Shown: positions 36,021-45,342, counted from the stretch's first letter. The stretch: 64,000 nt of DNA from Novosphingobium sp. SG751A (GCF_013149295.1 NZ_JABGCB010000008.1:186001-250000); one strand, 5' to 3'. Notes: a model not told the origin generated them from the letters alone. Translations and numbers: made by a program.

Positions 36021-39000
36021 ATGCACGTGTTAGTGTCCCATATGACGGCTACCTTCGATCAGCCTGTGTCGGCCGCACCGACCATTGTTGCCATTGGCGC
36101 TTCGGCGGGCGGGCTGGAGGCGGTGTCGCGCCTGTTTGCCGTATTGCCCGCGCATACGGGCATGGTTTTCATCGTCGTGCAGCATCTTGAGCCCAGCCAT
36201 AAGAGCCTGATGGCCGAATTGCTGACCCGCCATACCACGATGCCGGTGGCCGAAGCCACCGAGGGCGCCTTGCTGTTGCCCGATACTATCACCGTTATTC
36301 CGCCGGGACGCGATATGACCTTGCGCGGGGGTGCTCTGCATCTCTCGGTTCCGCGTGCGCATCATGGCGTGCGTTTGCCCTTTGACACGCTGCTCATCTC
36401 GCTGGCGCAGGTTTGCGGCTCGCGCACGATCGCCATCGTCCTGTCGGGAACCGGCGAGGATGGCAGTCTGGGGCTGATCGCGCTCAAGGCAGCGGGGGGC
36501 CATATCATTGTCCAGCAGCCCGACGAGGCCGATTACGATGGCATGGCCCGCAGCGCGGTTGCAACAGGGCAGGTTGACCTTGTGCTGCCGCTGACCGCGA
36601 TGCCCGATGCGCTGGCCCGGATTGCGTCCGGGCCGGCCGCACCGGCGATGATGACCGCCACCCCCGGCGAGGCGCCCGAAGAGATCTCCGGCGGGACCAT
36701 TGGCGACATCATCCTTTATCTGGGCGCAACCACATCGCATGATTTCCGGGGGTATAAAGCCGGCACCATCGGGCGGAGGATCGCACGGCGCATGTCGCTG
36801 CTCAGTCTGCCGCGCGGGGATTATGCCGCCTATCTTGCGCTGTTGCGCCAGCAGCCGCCCGAGCGGGATCTGCTGGCGCGTGACATGCTCATCAATGTCA
36901 CGGATTTTTTCCGCGATCCTAAAGTGTTCGACCACCTCGCCAAAGAGATCCTGCCCGATCTGATCGCGCATTTGCCGGCGGGGCGGCCCCTGCGCATCTG
37001 GGTCGCGGGGTGCAGCACGGGCGAGGAAGCCTATACTCTGGCCATGCTGACCAGCGAGGCGCTGGCCGAAGCGAAGAGCAGCGCGAAGTTGCAGATCTTC
37101 GCCTCCGATGTCGATCCCGAAGCCATCGCCTTTGCCCGTGACGGCGTCTATCCTGCGGCCAGCGCGCAGAGCATCCCGCCAGACCTGCTGGCGCGCTATT
37201 TCAGCCGCGATGATTATGGCTATCGCGTCAGTGCCAATCTGCGTGCGCAGGTGGTGTTTTCGGTACAGGATGTGCTGAGCGATCCCCCATTTTCGCGGAT
37301 GGATATGGTATCCTGCCGCAATGTACTGATCTATCTGGACGCCGCCGCGCAGGGACGGGTGATATCGCTGTTCCATTTCGCTCTGCGCGAAGGCGGCATC
37401 CTCCTGCTGGGGGCCTCGGAAACCATCGGCAAGACCGGCGGCCGTTTCGATCTGGTGGCCAAGGCCGAGCGCATTTATCGCCATACCGTGCCAAGCCGTC
37501 CGGGCGAGGTGGGCTTTCCTTTCAGCTTTGGCGAGGGCCTGCCGCGCCTTCCATTGCCCGACAGGGTCAGCACGCTCAACCGCCAGACCAGCCTTGCCGA
37601 CCTGTGCGCCCGCGCGGTGCTGGACGGTTTCGCGCCTGCCGCCGTGCTGGTGAACCGGGCAAGGCAGTGTCTTTATTCGATGGGCCGGGTCGAGCGGTTT
37701 TTGCGTCTGACGCCGGGCTATTTCAGCCTCGATCTGCTGTCGATGGCGCCGCCTGCGCTGCGTGGCAAATTGCGTCTGGCGCTGGAACAGGCCCATGCCG
37801 GACAGCGTCATATCCGTGGCGGTCTGACCCGGATGCAGGGCGAGGAAGGGCCGGTTTCGTTCCGCTTCGAAGTGCGCTTTCTGGGCGGCGCCGAAGAAGA
37901 GCTGTGGCTGGTCGTGTTTCTGGAGGAAGCCGCCCGTTCAGGCCCGGCCGCCGATACCGAGCCAGGGACCGACAACCCCCATGTCCATGCCCGCATCGCA
38001 GAACTCGAGCGCGATCTGGCCGCGGCGCAGACAGACCTGCAAATCGCGCTGGCGGCCCAGGAAGTGGTCCATCAGGAGCAAAAGGCGATCAATGAGGAGG
38101 CGCTCTCAGTCAACGAGGAGTTCCAGTCCACCAATGAGGAATTGCTGACCTCCAAGGAGGAATTGCAATCCCTCAACGAGGAACTGACCGCGCTCAACAG
38201 CCAGCTTCAGGAAACGCTCGACCGCCAGCGCCTGACCTCTGACGATCTCCAGAATGTGCTTTATTCCACCGACATCGGCACGTTGTTCCTTGATAAGGCA
38301 CTGTGCATCCGTTTCTTCACACCCGCGATCCGAACGCTGTTTTCTGTCATTGCGGGTGATGTGGGCCGCCCGTTGCAGGATCTTCAGCCGCTGGTCCCCG
38401 ATGCCGATCTGCTGGCGGACGCGCAAAAGGTGGTGGCTGACGAGGTTTCCTTTGAACGCGAAGTGGCCGGGCGGGAGGGGGAATGGTTCCTGCGCCGCAT
38501 ATTTCCCTATCGCGCGCGCGATGGCCGGGTCGAAGGGGTCGTCATCACCTTTGCCGACATTTCCGAACGCAAGGCCACCGCCAGCGCGCTTGAGGCGGCC
38601 AAGCTGGAGGCTGAACGCGCCAATATCGCCAAATCGCGCTTTCTGGCCGCTGCCAGCCACGATCTGCGCCAGCCGCTGCAATCGCTCACCCTGCTCAAAA
38701 CCCTGTTGCTTCAGACCGTCACAGGCGAGCGGGCCAGAGAGCTTCTGACCCGCTTTGCCCAGACATTGGGCGCGATGTCTGGGATGCTCGACACGCTGCT
38801 CGACATCAACCAGATCGAGGCCGGCGCGGTCGAAGCCCATTTGCAGACCTTTTCCATCGACGAGGTGCTCGACCGGCTGCGCGATGAATTTACCGCTCTG
38901 GCGCAGGCGGGCGGCCTTTGCCTGCATATCGCGCCCTGTTCGGCGCTGGTTCGTTCCGACCCGCATCTGCTGGAACAGATGATCCGCAACCTGCTGGGCA

Positions 39001-40361
39001 ACGCGATCAAATATACCCGCCATGGCCGCATCCTGCTGGGTTGCCGCCGCCGCGGGGAAAAATTGATGGTCGAGGTGTGGGATAGCGGGATCGGCATTGC
39101 GGCCGACCAGCTAAAGACCATCTTTGAAGAGTTTCACCAGATCGGCCATGCGCCGGAAGATGGCAGCCGGGGGCTGGGGCTTGGCCTGTCGATCGTGCAA
39201 AGGCTGGGCCATCTGTTGGGCCATGGGGTCCGCGTGCGCTCCGTTCCGGGCAAGGGTTCGGTCTTTACCATAGAATTGCCTCATCACGGCGCGCCTGCGG
39301 CCGACCGGATGCCCCCTGTGCCATCGACGCCGCGAGCCAGCCCCGTACTTCGCCATTCCTATCGCATTCTGGTGGTGGAGGATGAGCCCGATGTTCTGGA
39401 TCTGCTCCACCAATTGCTGGCGGGGCATGGTTATGTCGTGCGCAGTGCAATCAATGCGCAGAGCGCGCTGGAGCAGGTGGACGATGGCGGGTTTTGCCCC
39501 GATATCCTGCTTACCGACTATAATCTTCCGCATGGGGCCAACGGGCTTGATCTGTTTGTTGCAATGCGCGCCAAGCTTGGGCGCGCATTGCCGGCCATCA
39601 TACTGTCCGGCGATATTTCTACCGATACGCTGGCCCGTATTGCCAGCGGCGATTGCGTCCAGCTGAGCAAGCCGGTCAATGCCGACGCACTGATCGAGGC
39701 GATTGAACGGATCGGGCGCCAATTACCCACCTTGCCTGTCGCGACGAAGGAAGCGGACGCGGTTATTTCGGTCATCGATGATGACGCCCAGATCCTGTGC
39801 GCCATCCGCGAGCTTTTGGAGAGGGCAGGTCACAAAGTGGCCACCTATGACAGCGCCGAGGCATTTCTCTCGGCCTATCGCCCCGGCCAGGAAGGCTGCA
39901 TTCTGGCCGATGTGCATCTGGCAGGGATCAGCGGGGTTGATCTGCTGGATCACCTGCGCATGGGCGGCGATGATGTGCCGCTCATGCTGATTACGGGCAG
40001 CGGCGATATCGGGCTGGCCGTCGAGGCCATGCGGATGGGGGCATGCGATTTTATTGAGAAACCTGTGGCCAGCGATGCGTTGATGGCCAGCATCGCGCGC
40101 GCATTGGCTCAGTCCCATGATCTACGGGTGATCGATGCTTTTCATGAAAGCGCCGCAGGGCTTGTGGCGGGGCTGACCTTGCGCCAGCGCGAGGTGATGA
40201 AAATGGTGCTGGCCGGACATCCCAGCAAGAATATCGCCTGCGATTTGGGCATCAGCCGGCGTACGGTGGAAAACCACCGCGCGGCGGTGATGCGGCGGAT
40301 GAAGGTTCAGTCGCTGCCCGAACTGGCGCGACTGGTGATGGTGGCCGAACGCGAGGTCTGA
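36021..40361 (+). CDS. CheB-CheR-PAS-histidine kinase-REC-REC-LuxR hybrid protein
   Basis: A 1446-residue soluble signalling protein with the following order. CheB methylesterase (about 20-205): Ser in AIGASAGGLEA, His in VVQHLEPSH, Asp in SGTGEDGS. CheR methyltransferase (about 215-490): WVAGCSTGEEAYTLA. A Glu-rich coiled coil (about 680-735): NEEFQSTNEELLTSKEELQS. A PAS region (about 745-850). HisKA with SHDLRQPLQ and HATPase with NLLGNAIKYT, DSGIGIA and GLGLGLSIV (about 870-1090). Two receivers with phosphoacceptors in LLTDYNL and ILADVHL. A C-terminal FixJ/LuxR HTH (LTLRQREVMKMVLAGHPSKNIACDLGISRRTVENH). AAGGATAAGGGG precedes the ATG. One chain thus runs from sensing to DNA binding, with no membrane segments. 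It is convergent with the sigma gene. Confidence 0.93.
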   Translation: MHVLVSHMTATFDQPVSAAPTIVAIGASAGGLEAVSRLFAVLPAHTGMVFIVVQHLEPSHKSLMAELLTRHTTMPVAEATEGALLLPDTITVIPPGRDMTLRGGALHLSVPRAHHGVRLPFDTLLISLAQVCGSRTIAIVLSGTGEDGSLGLIALKAAGGHIIVQQPDEADYDGMARSAVATGQVDLVLPLTAMPDALARIASGPAAPAMMTATPGEAPEEISGGTIGDIILYLGATTSHDFRGYKAGTIGRRIARRMSLLSLPRGDYAAYLALLRQQPPERDLLARDMLINVTDFFRDPKVFDHLAKEILPDLIAHLPAGRPLRIWVAGCSTGEEAYTLAMLTSEALAEAKSSAKLQIFASDVDPEAIAFARDGVYPAASAQSIPPDLLARYFSRDDYGYRVSANLRAQVVFSVQDVLSDPPFSRMDMVSCRNVLIYLDAAAQGRVISLFHFALREGGILLLGASETIGKTGGRFDLVAKAERIYRHTVPSRPGEVGFPFSFGEGLPRLPLPDRVSTLNRQTSLADLCARAVLDGFAPAAVLVNRARQCLYSMGRVERFLRLTPGYFSLDLLSMAPPALRGKLRLALEQAHAGQRHIRGGLTRMQGEEGPVSFRFEVRFLGGAEEELWLVVFLEEAARSGPAADTEPGTDNPHVHARIAELERDLAAAQTDLQIALAAQEVVHQEQKAINEEALSVNEEFQSTNEELLTSKEELQSLNEELTALNSQLQETLDRQRLTSDDLQNVLYSTDIGTLFLDKALCIRFFTPAIRTLFSVIAGDVGRPLQDLQPLVPDADLLADAQKVVADEVSFEREVAGREGEWFLRRIFPYRARDGRVEGVVITFADISERKATASALEAAKLEAERANIAKSRFLAAASHDLRQPLQSLTLLKTLLLQTVTGERARELLTRFAQTLGAMSGMLDTLLDINQIEAGAVEAHLQTFSIDEVLDRLRDEFTALAQAGGLCLHIAPCSALVRSDPHLLEQMIRNLLGNAIKYTRHGRILLGCRRRGEKLMVEVWDSGIGIAADQLKTIFEEFHQIGHAPEDGSRGLGLGLSIVQRLGHLLGHGVRVRSVPGKGSVFTIELPHHGAPAADRMPPVPSTPRASPVLRHSYRILVVEDEPDVLDLLHQLLAGHGYVVRSAINAQSALEQVDDGGFCPDILLTDYNLPHGANGLDLFVAMRAKLGRALPAIILSGDISTDTLARIASGDCVQLSKPVNADALIEAIERIGRQLPTLPVATKEADAVISVIDDDAQILCAIRELLERAGHKVATYDSAEAFLSAYRPGQEGCILADVHLAGISGVDLLDHLRMGGDDVPLMLITGSGDIGLAVEAMRMGACDFIEKPVASDALMASIARALAQSHDLRVIDAFHESAAGLVAGLTLRQREVMKMVLAGHPSKNIACDLGISRRTVENHRAAVMRRMKVQSLPELARLVMVAEREV

Positions 40362-40398
40362 TTATCGCGGTTCGGCGTTGGGGCTGACAGATCGCGGG

Positions 40399-41001
40399 TC
40401 AGGCTCCCTTTCGGCTCAGCGTGGCAAAGCTTGTATCTCCGCCGGCGCAACGCTGAAACATGGTCTCATCGTCGGGGCCGGCTATGGTTTGGGCGATGAC
40501 CCGGCGCCCGCGGGCCATCCGGCTCTTGATCGTGCCCGGAGCGCACCCGCATTGAACAGCCGCTTCTTTATAACTGAGCCCTTCGATGCCGACCATCATC
40601 AGCACTTGGCGCTGGCCGCTTGACAGATGATCGATGGCTTTCATCGCATCGTCCAGCAGCAGCGCGTCTTCCTGCGCAGGTTGGATAGTCAGCACGTGTT
40701 CGGCCAGTTCGGGATCCCAACTCGCGCTCCATTTCCCATGGCGCAGCGAGGTGTAAAAGCAGTTTCGCAGTATCACGCAGACCCATGCCCGCAAATCGGT
40801 GTTCTGGATGAAGGTCGCTCGTGCGGCCCAAGCGCGCATGATGGCTTCCTGCGTCAGATCATCGGCCAGAGCCCGCTGGCCGCACAGGCGATGAGCAAAA
40901 CGGCGCAGCATCGGGACCAGCAAGGCGATCTGATCGCCAAACTGCCGGTCAAGGCTTGCCGCGTCAGTTCGCGTAACCGGGCTACTGACCCGCGCGGTCA
41001 T
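40399..41001 (-). CDS. EcfG-like ECF sigma factor
   Basis: A 200-residue ECF sigma factor. Sigma-2: VPMLRRFAHRLCGQRALADDLTQEAIMRAWAARATF. Sigma-4: LSSGQRQVLMMVGIEGLSYKEAAVQCGCAPGTIKSRMARGRR. The CGCAPGTIKSRMARGR pattern is typical of EcfG (ECF15) general-stress sigma factors of alphaproteobacteria, but no nepR or phyR gene lies next to it. ATG 41001 has only a weak ribosome binding site. Its 5' part (from codon about 68 upward) and its promoter region lie in the 438-bp repeat also present at 53291. It probably controls the surrounding stress genes, which is inference. Confidence 0.88.
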   Translation of the reverse strand: MTARVSSPVTRTDAASLDRQFGDQIALLVPMLRRFAHRLCGQRALADDLTQEAIMRAWAARATFIQNTDLRAWVCVILRNCFYTSLRHGKWSASWDPELAEHVLTIQPAQEDALLLDDAMKAIDHLSSGQRQVLMMVGIEGLSYKEAAVQCGCAPGTIKSRMARGRRVIAQTIAGPDDETMFQRCAGGDTSFATLSRKGA

Positions 41002-41235
41002 CGTCTTGCCCGCTCTGGTGTTGAAAATCCGGCAAAATGCAGACTTTCACTGGTCGCTTTGATGCTCTCGCCCATTGTCCATTCCTTGTGACAGGCACGT
41101 ACTCGCGTCTGCGGGTCTCGTCCTGTGTTTCTGAACGGCTCAAGGCGATTGGGGCAGCTTCGGAATCTACCTGCCGGCCATTATGTTTTGCCTGCACTGG
41201 GTATTTTCCGATGCTCGCGCTGCCGCTTTCGTGCG
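40798..41235. repeat. 438-bp direct repeat, copy A
   Basis: Identical to 53291-53728 except for two substitutions (40968 T/C and 41015 C/G) and no gaps. It holds the first third of the sigma gene and the upstream region to 41235. The two copies have the same orientation and are 12,493 bp apart. Confidence 0.93.
41158..41212. promoter_or_regulatory. Divergent GGAA-type elements upstream of the sigma gene
   Basis: TCGGAATCTAC (41160-41170, plus) and, on the minus strand, TCGGAAAATACCCA (41212 down to 41199) resemble the CTCGGAANCTACGC element and face apart towards the DUF4398 gene and the sigma gene. Self-regulation by the sigma factor would fit. The match is partial. Confidence 0.4.
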
Positions 41236-41348
41236 CCTAGCCTGTCGATCAACGGCCGCCCCTTTTTGGGCTGACCTGCCGGGATCCTCATCCGGATTCG
41301 ACATCGTTCACGCGCGTCCCCGTTGCGATCGTGAACAGGAGATATCTC

Positions 41349-42014
41349 ATGAACACCCCTTTCAACCTGACCCGCCGGTTTGGTTTTGCCTTCCTGCTTT
41401 GCGCCGGAATGCTCTCATCCTCCGCCATGGCGGGCGATCAGACCAATGCTGCAGCCGCCATTGCCGTGGCGCGCGGCAAGATTGCCGCAGGCGACAAGGT
41501 TGGCGCCAACAGCCGCGCGCCCGAATTGCAGGAACAGGCGAGGGCGGCGCTGATAGAGGCGCAGCAATTGCTGGACAATCACCACAAGAAGGAAGCGCAG
41601 GCCGCCGCTGTCCATGCCGGTGAACTGGCCGATCAGGCGCTGGTGAGCAGCGACAATCGCCGCGAGCAGGCCGAGCAGACTCGCCGCCTTGATGCGCAAG
41701 ACGCCACCATCAGCGCCCAGCAATCGGCGGCCAGCGCCAATATGCGCGCCAATTCCGCCGAAGCTATGGGCAATGCGGCCAATATACGCGCCGATGCGGC
41801 GACACAGGAGGCGGTTTCGGCCAATGCCCGCACCGATGCCTTGCGCGCGATGCCGTCCCCTCAAACGGCTTCGATGACGACAACGGTGGAGCAGGATGAA
41901 ACCGCCATGCCTCCGGCGCCTTTGCGGCACCGCGCCGTACGCAAGCCTGCGCGCAAGGCGGCCCCCATCCATCACGGAAAGACCGTTACCGTGGTGACCA
42001 CAAGCCAGCATTGA
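41349..42014 (+). CDS. DUF4398-like periplasmic protein
   Basis: A 221-residue protein with a signal peptide (RRFGFAFLLCAGMLSSSAMAG) and a helical DUF4398-type region (about 25-95): AIAVARGKIAAGDKVGANSRAPELQEQARAALIEAQQLLDNHHKKEAQAAAVHAGELADQAL. An Ala/Gln-rich coiled stretch and a basic tail RKPARKAAPIHHGK follow. ATG 41349 follows AGGAGATATCTC. It begins a plus-strand series of envelope stress proteins (SYLF, OmpA, ferritin). Function of the domain is unknown; it is often found with OmpA-type proteins. Confidence 0.75.
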   Translation: MNTPFNLTRRFGFAFLLCAGMLSSSAMAGDQTNAAAAIAVARGKIAAGDKVGANSRAPELQEQARAALIEAQQLLDNHHKKEAQAAAVHAGELADQALVSSDNRREQAEQTRRLDAQDATISAQQSAASANMRANSAEAMGNAANIRADAATQEAVSANARTDALRAMPSPQTASMTTTVEQDETAMPPAPLRHRAVRKPARKAAPIHHGKTVTVVTTSQH

Positions 42015-42054
42015 TGCGCTTTTCGCCTCTCGATTTCAGGAAGGTTGTCAAACC

Positions 42055-42627
42055 ATGAAGCTCTTTTCCCGCCCGGCTCTTGCCGGTTTCGCAACGGCCG
42101 CGCTTGCGGCGATGGCGCTGGCCAGTCTGGCCGGCTCTTCCGCAAAGGCCCGCACCGCCCTGCAGATCACCCAGCAAGGCAAGGATACGCTGCGCCTGCT
42201 CGAAGCGCAGGATCCGCGCGCTCGTGGGCTTTCCCGCCGCGCCCGCGCCGTGCTGGTGTTCCCATCGATCATGAAGGGCGGTTTCATCTTTGGCGCGCAA
42301 TCGGGCAATGGGGTGCTGCTGGCCCATGGCAAGACGCGGGGCTATTACAACCTCTCGGGCGGGTCATGGGGCCTTCAGGCGGGCGTTCAGGATTTCAGCT
42401 ATGTGCTGTTTTTGATGAATGACCGCGCCCTGTCCAATGTGGAAAGCAACAGCGGTTTTTCGGCAGGCACCGGCCCCAGCGTGGTGGTCATCAACAAAAG
42501 CGCCCAAGCGGCGGTCGATACATCGATGATCGACCATGATGTCTATGCATTTCCCTTTAACGGCAAGGGATTGATGGCGGATCTGACGCTTCAGGGCACC
42601 AAGATTTCGCAAATCCATCCCAAGTGA
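42055..42627 (+). CDS. SYLF (YSC84) domain lipid-binding protein
   Basis: A 190-residue protein with an N-terminal signal sequence (ATAALAAMALASLAGSSAKA). The SYLF/YSC84 domain follows: ARAVLVFPSIMKGGFIFGAQSGNGVLLAH, GYYNLSGGSWGLQAGVQDFSYVLFLMND, SGFSAGTGPSVVVINKS and YAFPFNGKGLMADLTLQGTKIS. Bacterial members are secreted or periplasmic lipid-binding proteins induced by stress. It lies 40 bp after the DUF4398 gene and 27 bp before the OmpA gene, so the three are likely cotranscribed. Confidence 0.88.
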   Translation: MKLFSRPALAGFATAALAAMALASLAGSSAKARTALQITQQGKDTLRLLEAQDPRARGLSRRARAVLVFPSIMKGGFIFGAQSGNGVLLAHGKTRGYYNLSGGSWGLQAGVQDFSYVLFLMNDRALSNVESNSGFSAGTGPSVVVINKSAQAAVDTSMIDHDVYAFPFNGKGLMADLTLQGTKISQIHPK

Positions 42628-42654
42628 TCCTCTCAAGACAGAATGGGAAATTTC

Positions 42655-43782
42655 ATGAAACGTCTTTTCATCGGCGCGTTGCTCGCGTCTGGCGTCCTGA
42701 CCGGCGCCGTCCATGCCTCCGACAGCGGCCCCTATATTACCATCGAAGGCGGCGCGGTTAAGAACGAGCGCGCCGATTTTCGCAGCACCACCAGCAATTT
42801 CGAACATTCCGATCATTTCAAAACCGGCTGGGAGGCGGGTGGTGCGCTGGGCTATGACTTTGGCCATTTCCGGGTCGAGGCCGAGGGGTTCTATCACGCG
42901 GCCAATCTCAAATGGCAAAACCGTCCCACCGGCAGCCCTTTGCCCAATGGCACCTTTGGCCCGTCCGATGGTTTGAGCGGCCGCAGCAACAGTACGGCGG
43001 TGATGGCCAATGGACTGGTGGGGCTTGGTCATTGGGGAGGGGTCAAGCTCTATGCTGGCGCGGGCATCGGTTATGCAGACACATTCGTGCGTGACGCTCT
43101 GCCCGGTGGCGGCCTGATCTCAGGTCATGCCAAGGGACTGGCCTGGCAGGCGCTGGGCGGGCTGACCATGCCGGTCACGCGCAATATCGATCTGGGGGTG
43201 AAATACCGCTACTTCCGCCCCGATGGTGGCGAAAACTTCAATTTCTCGGGCGGCGGTGTCCGGCATGGTTCGCTGCGCAGCCATTCGCTGCTGGCCACGC
43301 TGACGGTCAATTTCGGCCGTGCGGCAGCCGCGCCCGAAACTGCGCCTGAACCCGTTGCCGCGCCTCCTCCGCCGCCCGAAGCACCGCCTCCGCCTCCTCC
43401 TCCTCCGCCACCGGCCCCGATCGCGGCCGTTTGTAACGGGGGGCCGTATATCCTGTTCTTCGACTGGAACCGCTCGGACATCAGTTCTGAGGCTGCCGGC
43501 ATTCTCGACAGCGCCATCCAGGCCTATGGCAATTGCGGCAGCGTCGGCATCATGCTGGCCGGTTACACCGACAGTTCGGGCACGCCGCAATACAATATGG
43601 GCCTTGCCCAGCGCCGCGATGAGGCCGTCGAAAGTTATTTGACCGGCCATGGCATAGGGGCGGGGAAGATCTCGGCGCGCGCCTTTGGTGAAGCAAACCA
43701 GCGGGTGGCCACCGCCGACGGTGTGCGCGAATTGCAGAACCGCCGTGTGGAAATCACTTATGGCCCCGGTTCGGGCAAATGA
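42655..43782 (+). CDS. OmpA family outer-membrane protein
   Basis: A 375-residue protein from ATG 42655 (an in-frame ATG at 42643 is possible). Signal peptide KRLFIGALLASGVLTGAVHA, an eight-strand-like OmpA barrel region (about 20-220; GPYITIEGGAVKNERADF, GALGYDFGHFRVEAEGFYHAA, GVKYRYFRP), a Pro-rich linker of alternating Pro and Ala, and a C-terminal peptidoglycan-binding OmpA domain (ILFFDWNRSDISSEAAGILDSAI, LAGYTDSSGTPQYNMGLAQRRDEAVESYL, NRRVEI). It anchors the outer membrane to peptidoglycan. Third gene of the stress-envelope set. Confidence 0.93.
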   Translation: MKRLFIGALLASGVLTGAVHASDSGPYITIEGGAVKNERADFRSTTSNFEHSDHFKTGWEAGGALGYDFGHFRVEAEGFYHAANLKWQNRPTGSPLPNGTFGPSDGLSGRSNSTAVMANGLVGLGHWGGVKLYAGAGIGYADTFVRDALPGGGLISGHAKGLAWQALGGLTMPVTRNIDLGVKYRYFRPDGGENFNFSGGGVRHGSLRSHSLLATLTVNFGRAAAAPETAPEPVAAPPPPPEAPPPPPPPPPPAPIAAVCNGGPYILFFDWNRSDISSEAAGILDSAIQAYGNCGSVGIMLAGYTDSSGTPQYNMGLAQRRDEAVESYLTGHGIGAGKISARAFGEANQRVATADGVRELQNRRVEITYGPGSGK

Positions 43783-43852
43783 CCAACTGGGGGCGGGAGG
43801 ATTCTGTCGATCAGACGCCGCCCGCCCTCGCATTTACGGAATGGAATTTCCC

Positions 43853-44407
43853 ATGCCCCCATCCACTCAACCTGCCCAGACCTTTCTCAGCGATGTGAGC
43901 AGCCTGCGTGAGCGAACCCGCCAGCATATCGCGACCGGCGGGATGAGCCAGACCTATGATGGCGATGTCGAGGCCGCGATCGATATTCTTCAGGCGGTTC
44001 TGGCCACCGAGATCGTCTGCTTCCTGCGCTATACCCAACATTCGATCGTGGCCAGAGGCATCGCCGGAGAGGCAGTAAAGGCCGAATTTGCGGCCCATGC
44101 GCAAGAGGAGCAGGCTCATGTCATGCTGGTGGCGCAACGGATATGTCAGTTGGGCGGGATACCGGATTTCGATCCCAAGAACCTGCTCTCTCGATCCGCA
44201 TCGAGTTATGCGACTGCGATGGATCTGGTGGACATGATCACCGAAAATCTTGTCGCTGAAAGGGTTGCGGTTGCGCATTACCGCGAACTGGCCCGCTATT
44301 TTTCCGACACCGATCCCACCACCAGGCGGATGATCGAACAGATTCTGGCGGCCGAGGAAGAGCATGCCAGCGATATGGCCGATCTGCTGGTCAGGCAGAA
44401 CGGGTGA
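43853..44407 (+). CDS. Ferritin-like (bacterioferritin-type) diiron protein
   Basis: A 184-residue four-helix protein. Helix 1 has LATEIVCFLRYTQHSIVA, helix 2 AEFAAHAQEEQAHVMLVAQRI, helix 3 LVAERVAVAHYRELARYF, and helix 4 IEQILAAEEEHASDMADLL. The Glu in helix 1 and the two ExxH pairs (EEQAH and EEEHA) form the diiron site of bacterioferritin-like proteins. ATG 43853 is chosen; an ATG at 43841 adds four residues. It probably stores iron or protects against oxidants during stress. Its stop overlaps the next start (TGATG). Confidence 0.87.
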   Translation: MPPSTQPAQTFLSDVSSLRERTRQHIATGGMSQTYDGDVEAAIDILQAVLATEIVCFLRYTQHSIVARGIAGEAVKAEFAAHAQEEQAHVMLVAQRICQLGGIPDFDPKNLLSRSASSYATAMDLVDMITENLVAERVAVAHYRELARYFSDTDPTTRRMIEQILAAEEEHASDMADLLVRQNG

Positions 44408-44781
44408 TGTCACAAGGCAGCCCCATCCTCGCCGCCCATCCTGATGCCGCCGCCATCGCCCGGCACGAGAGCGCCCTGTCGCGTTGGGACAATGAAGGCG
44501 GCGCGATTGCCCGACCGGCCATTCGCCTGCCTGCCGATATACCCGAATTGACCAATGCCGAACTGGTGCATCTGCGGATACGGGTCATAGCGCTGGAAAA
44601 CCTGCTGATCGCCATGCTTGCATGCGCGCCTGATGGACAACTCGGGCTGGCCCGTGCCATGGCCGCCCATATCGCCCCGCGCCCCGGTTCAACCCATCAT
44701 CCTCTGACCGAACATGCCGCCCAGCGGATGAGGGATCTGCTGGTACGCGCGCGGCATTACACCGACACAGATATTCCCTAA
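44407..44781 (+). CDS. Uncharacterised protein downstream of the ferritin gene
   Basis: A 124-residue hydrophilic protein of no family I recognise. It begins SQGSPILAAHPDAAAIARHESALSRWDNEGGAI and contains ELTNAELVHLRIRVIALENLLIAMLACAP, a predicted helix, then HHPLTEHAAQRMRDLLVRARHYTD. The start (ATG 44407) shares a base with the ferritin stop, so it is coupled to it. The WDNEGG segment also appears as WENEGG in the small protein at 45163. It may work with the ferritin-like protein; that is inference. Confidence 0.65.
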   Translation: MSQGSPILAAHPDAAAIARHESALSRWDNEGGAIARPAIRLPADIPELTNAELVHLRIRVIALENLLIAMLACAPDGQLGLARAMAAHIAPRPGSTHHPLTEHAAQRMRDLLVRARHYTDTDIP

Positions 44782-45162
44782 AGAAGCAGGTGCGCCCCAC
44801 CATATTTTGCGGGCGCACAATGCGCTCGAATGTCGCCTCATGGACCAACCCCGTCAAGGCGCGCTGCGTAAAGCCGTTGTTTTCCGCACTGAGCCATTCA
44901 ATCGAGCGCAAGACATTCGCCTCGATCAGCGGTTTATAGATATTAAGCTCCCATTTTCCCTGTATGTCCCCCAATTCCACGGCGCCATGATTGGCGATCA
45001 CCTGTGCGGGCAACTGTAGAGCCGATGTGGCGCGCGCAGTTGCGGGGGGCTTGCACTTGGATCTGCCGGGGCTCCGCATCGAACCGTATGCCCGACGAAG
45101 CGGCAAGTCCACCGGTCGGTTACGCGGCACGGCCGCGCGCAGACAATGTGCATGGCGTTTTC
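44782..45162. other. Gene-poor interval
   Basis: No gene with a good start is visible. A minus-strand frame covering most of this stretch, and reaching antisense into 44407-44781, includes protein-like text (for example IEWLSAENNGFTQRALTGLV), but it has no ribosome binding site and no match I know. It could be a decayed gene. Nothing else seen. Confidence 0.35.
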
Positions 45163-45342
45163 TCACGATTTGTGGAGCCTGCCTGAGCGTTTGACCTCTG
45201 CAACCGCGGCCGTGAGGTTCGTATAGCGGTAGCTGCCGACCGTGAACGTTTCCTCGGTGTGGCGGACCACTCCTGGCGGAATACTCGACGGAGCCTCAAG
45301 GCTTCCGCCCTCGTTTTCCCATTTGTCGGTGGACTTCGGCAT
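45163..45342 (-). CDS. Small uncharacterised protein with WENEGG motif
   Basis: A 59-residue protein, MPKSTDKWENEGGSLEAP then SSIPPGVVRHTEETFTVG and SYRYTNLTAAVAEVKRSGRLHKS. ATG 45342 is preceded by CGAGGG at a good distance, which supports this start over the longer frame to 45435. The WENEGG segment resembles the WDNEGG of the protein at 44407. It has no signal peptide or membrane segment. Function unknown; the coding call rests on the ribosome binding site and natural-looking composition. Confidence 0.45.
   Translation of the reverse strand: MPKSTDKWENEGGSLEAPSSIPPGVVRHTEETFTVGSYRYTNLTAAVAEVKRSGRLHKS

Noticed and set aside
40982..41197. 71-codon minus-strand frame before the sigma gene, also in the repeat copy (53475-53690), considered as an anti-sigma (NepR-like) gene
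   Set aside because: It starts with GTG without a ribosome binding site, overlaps the sigma start by 20 bp and has none of the NepR helix patterns. The stretch carries promoter-like elements instead.
44585..45166. 193-codon minus-strand frame antisense to the gene at 44407
   Set aside because: No start signal; part runs antisense to a coupled gene. A piece looks protein-like, so I mention it as a possible remnant only.
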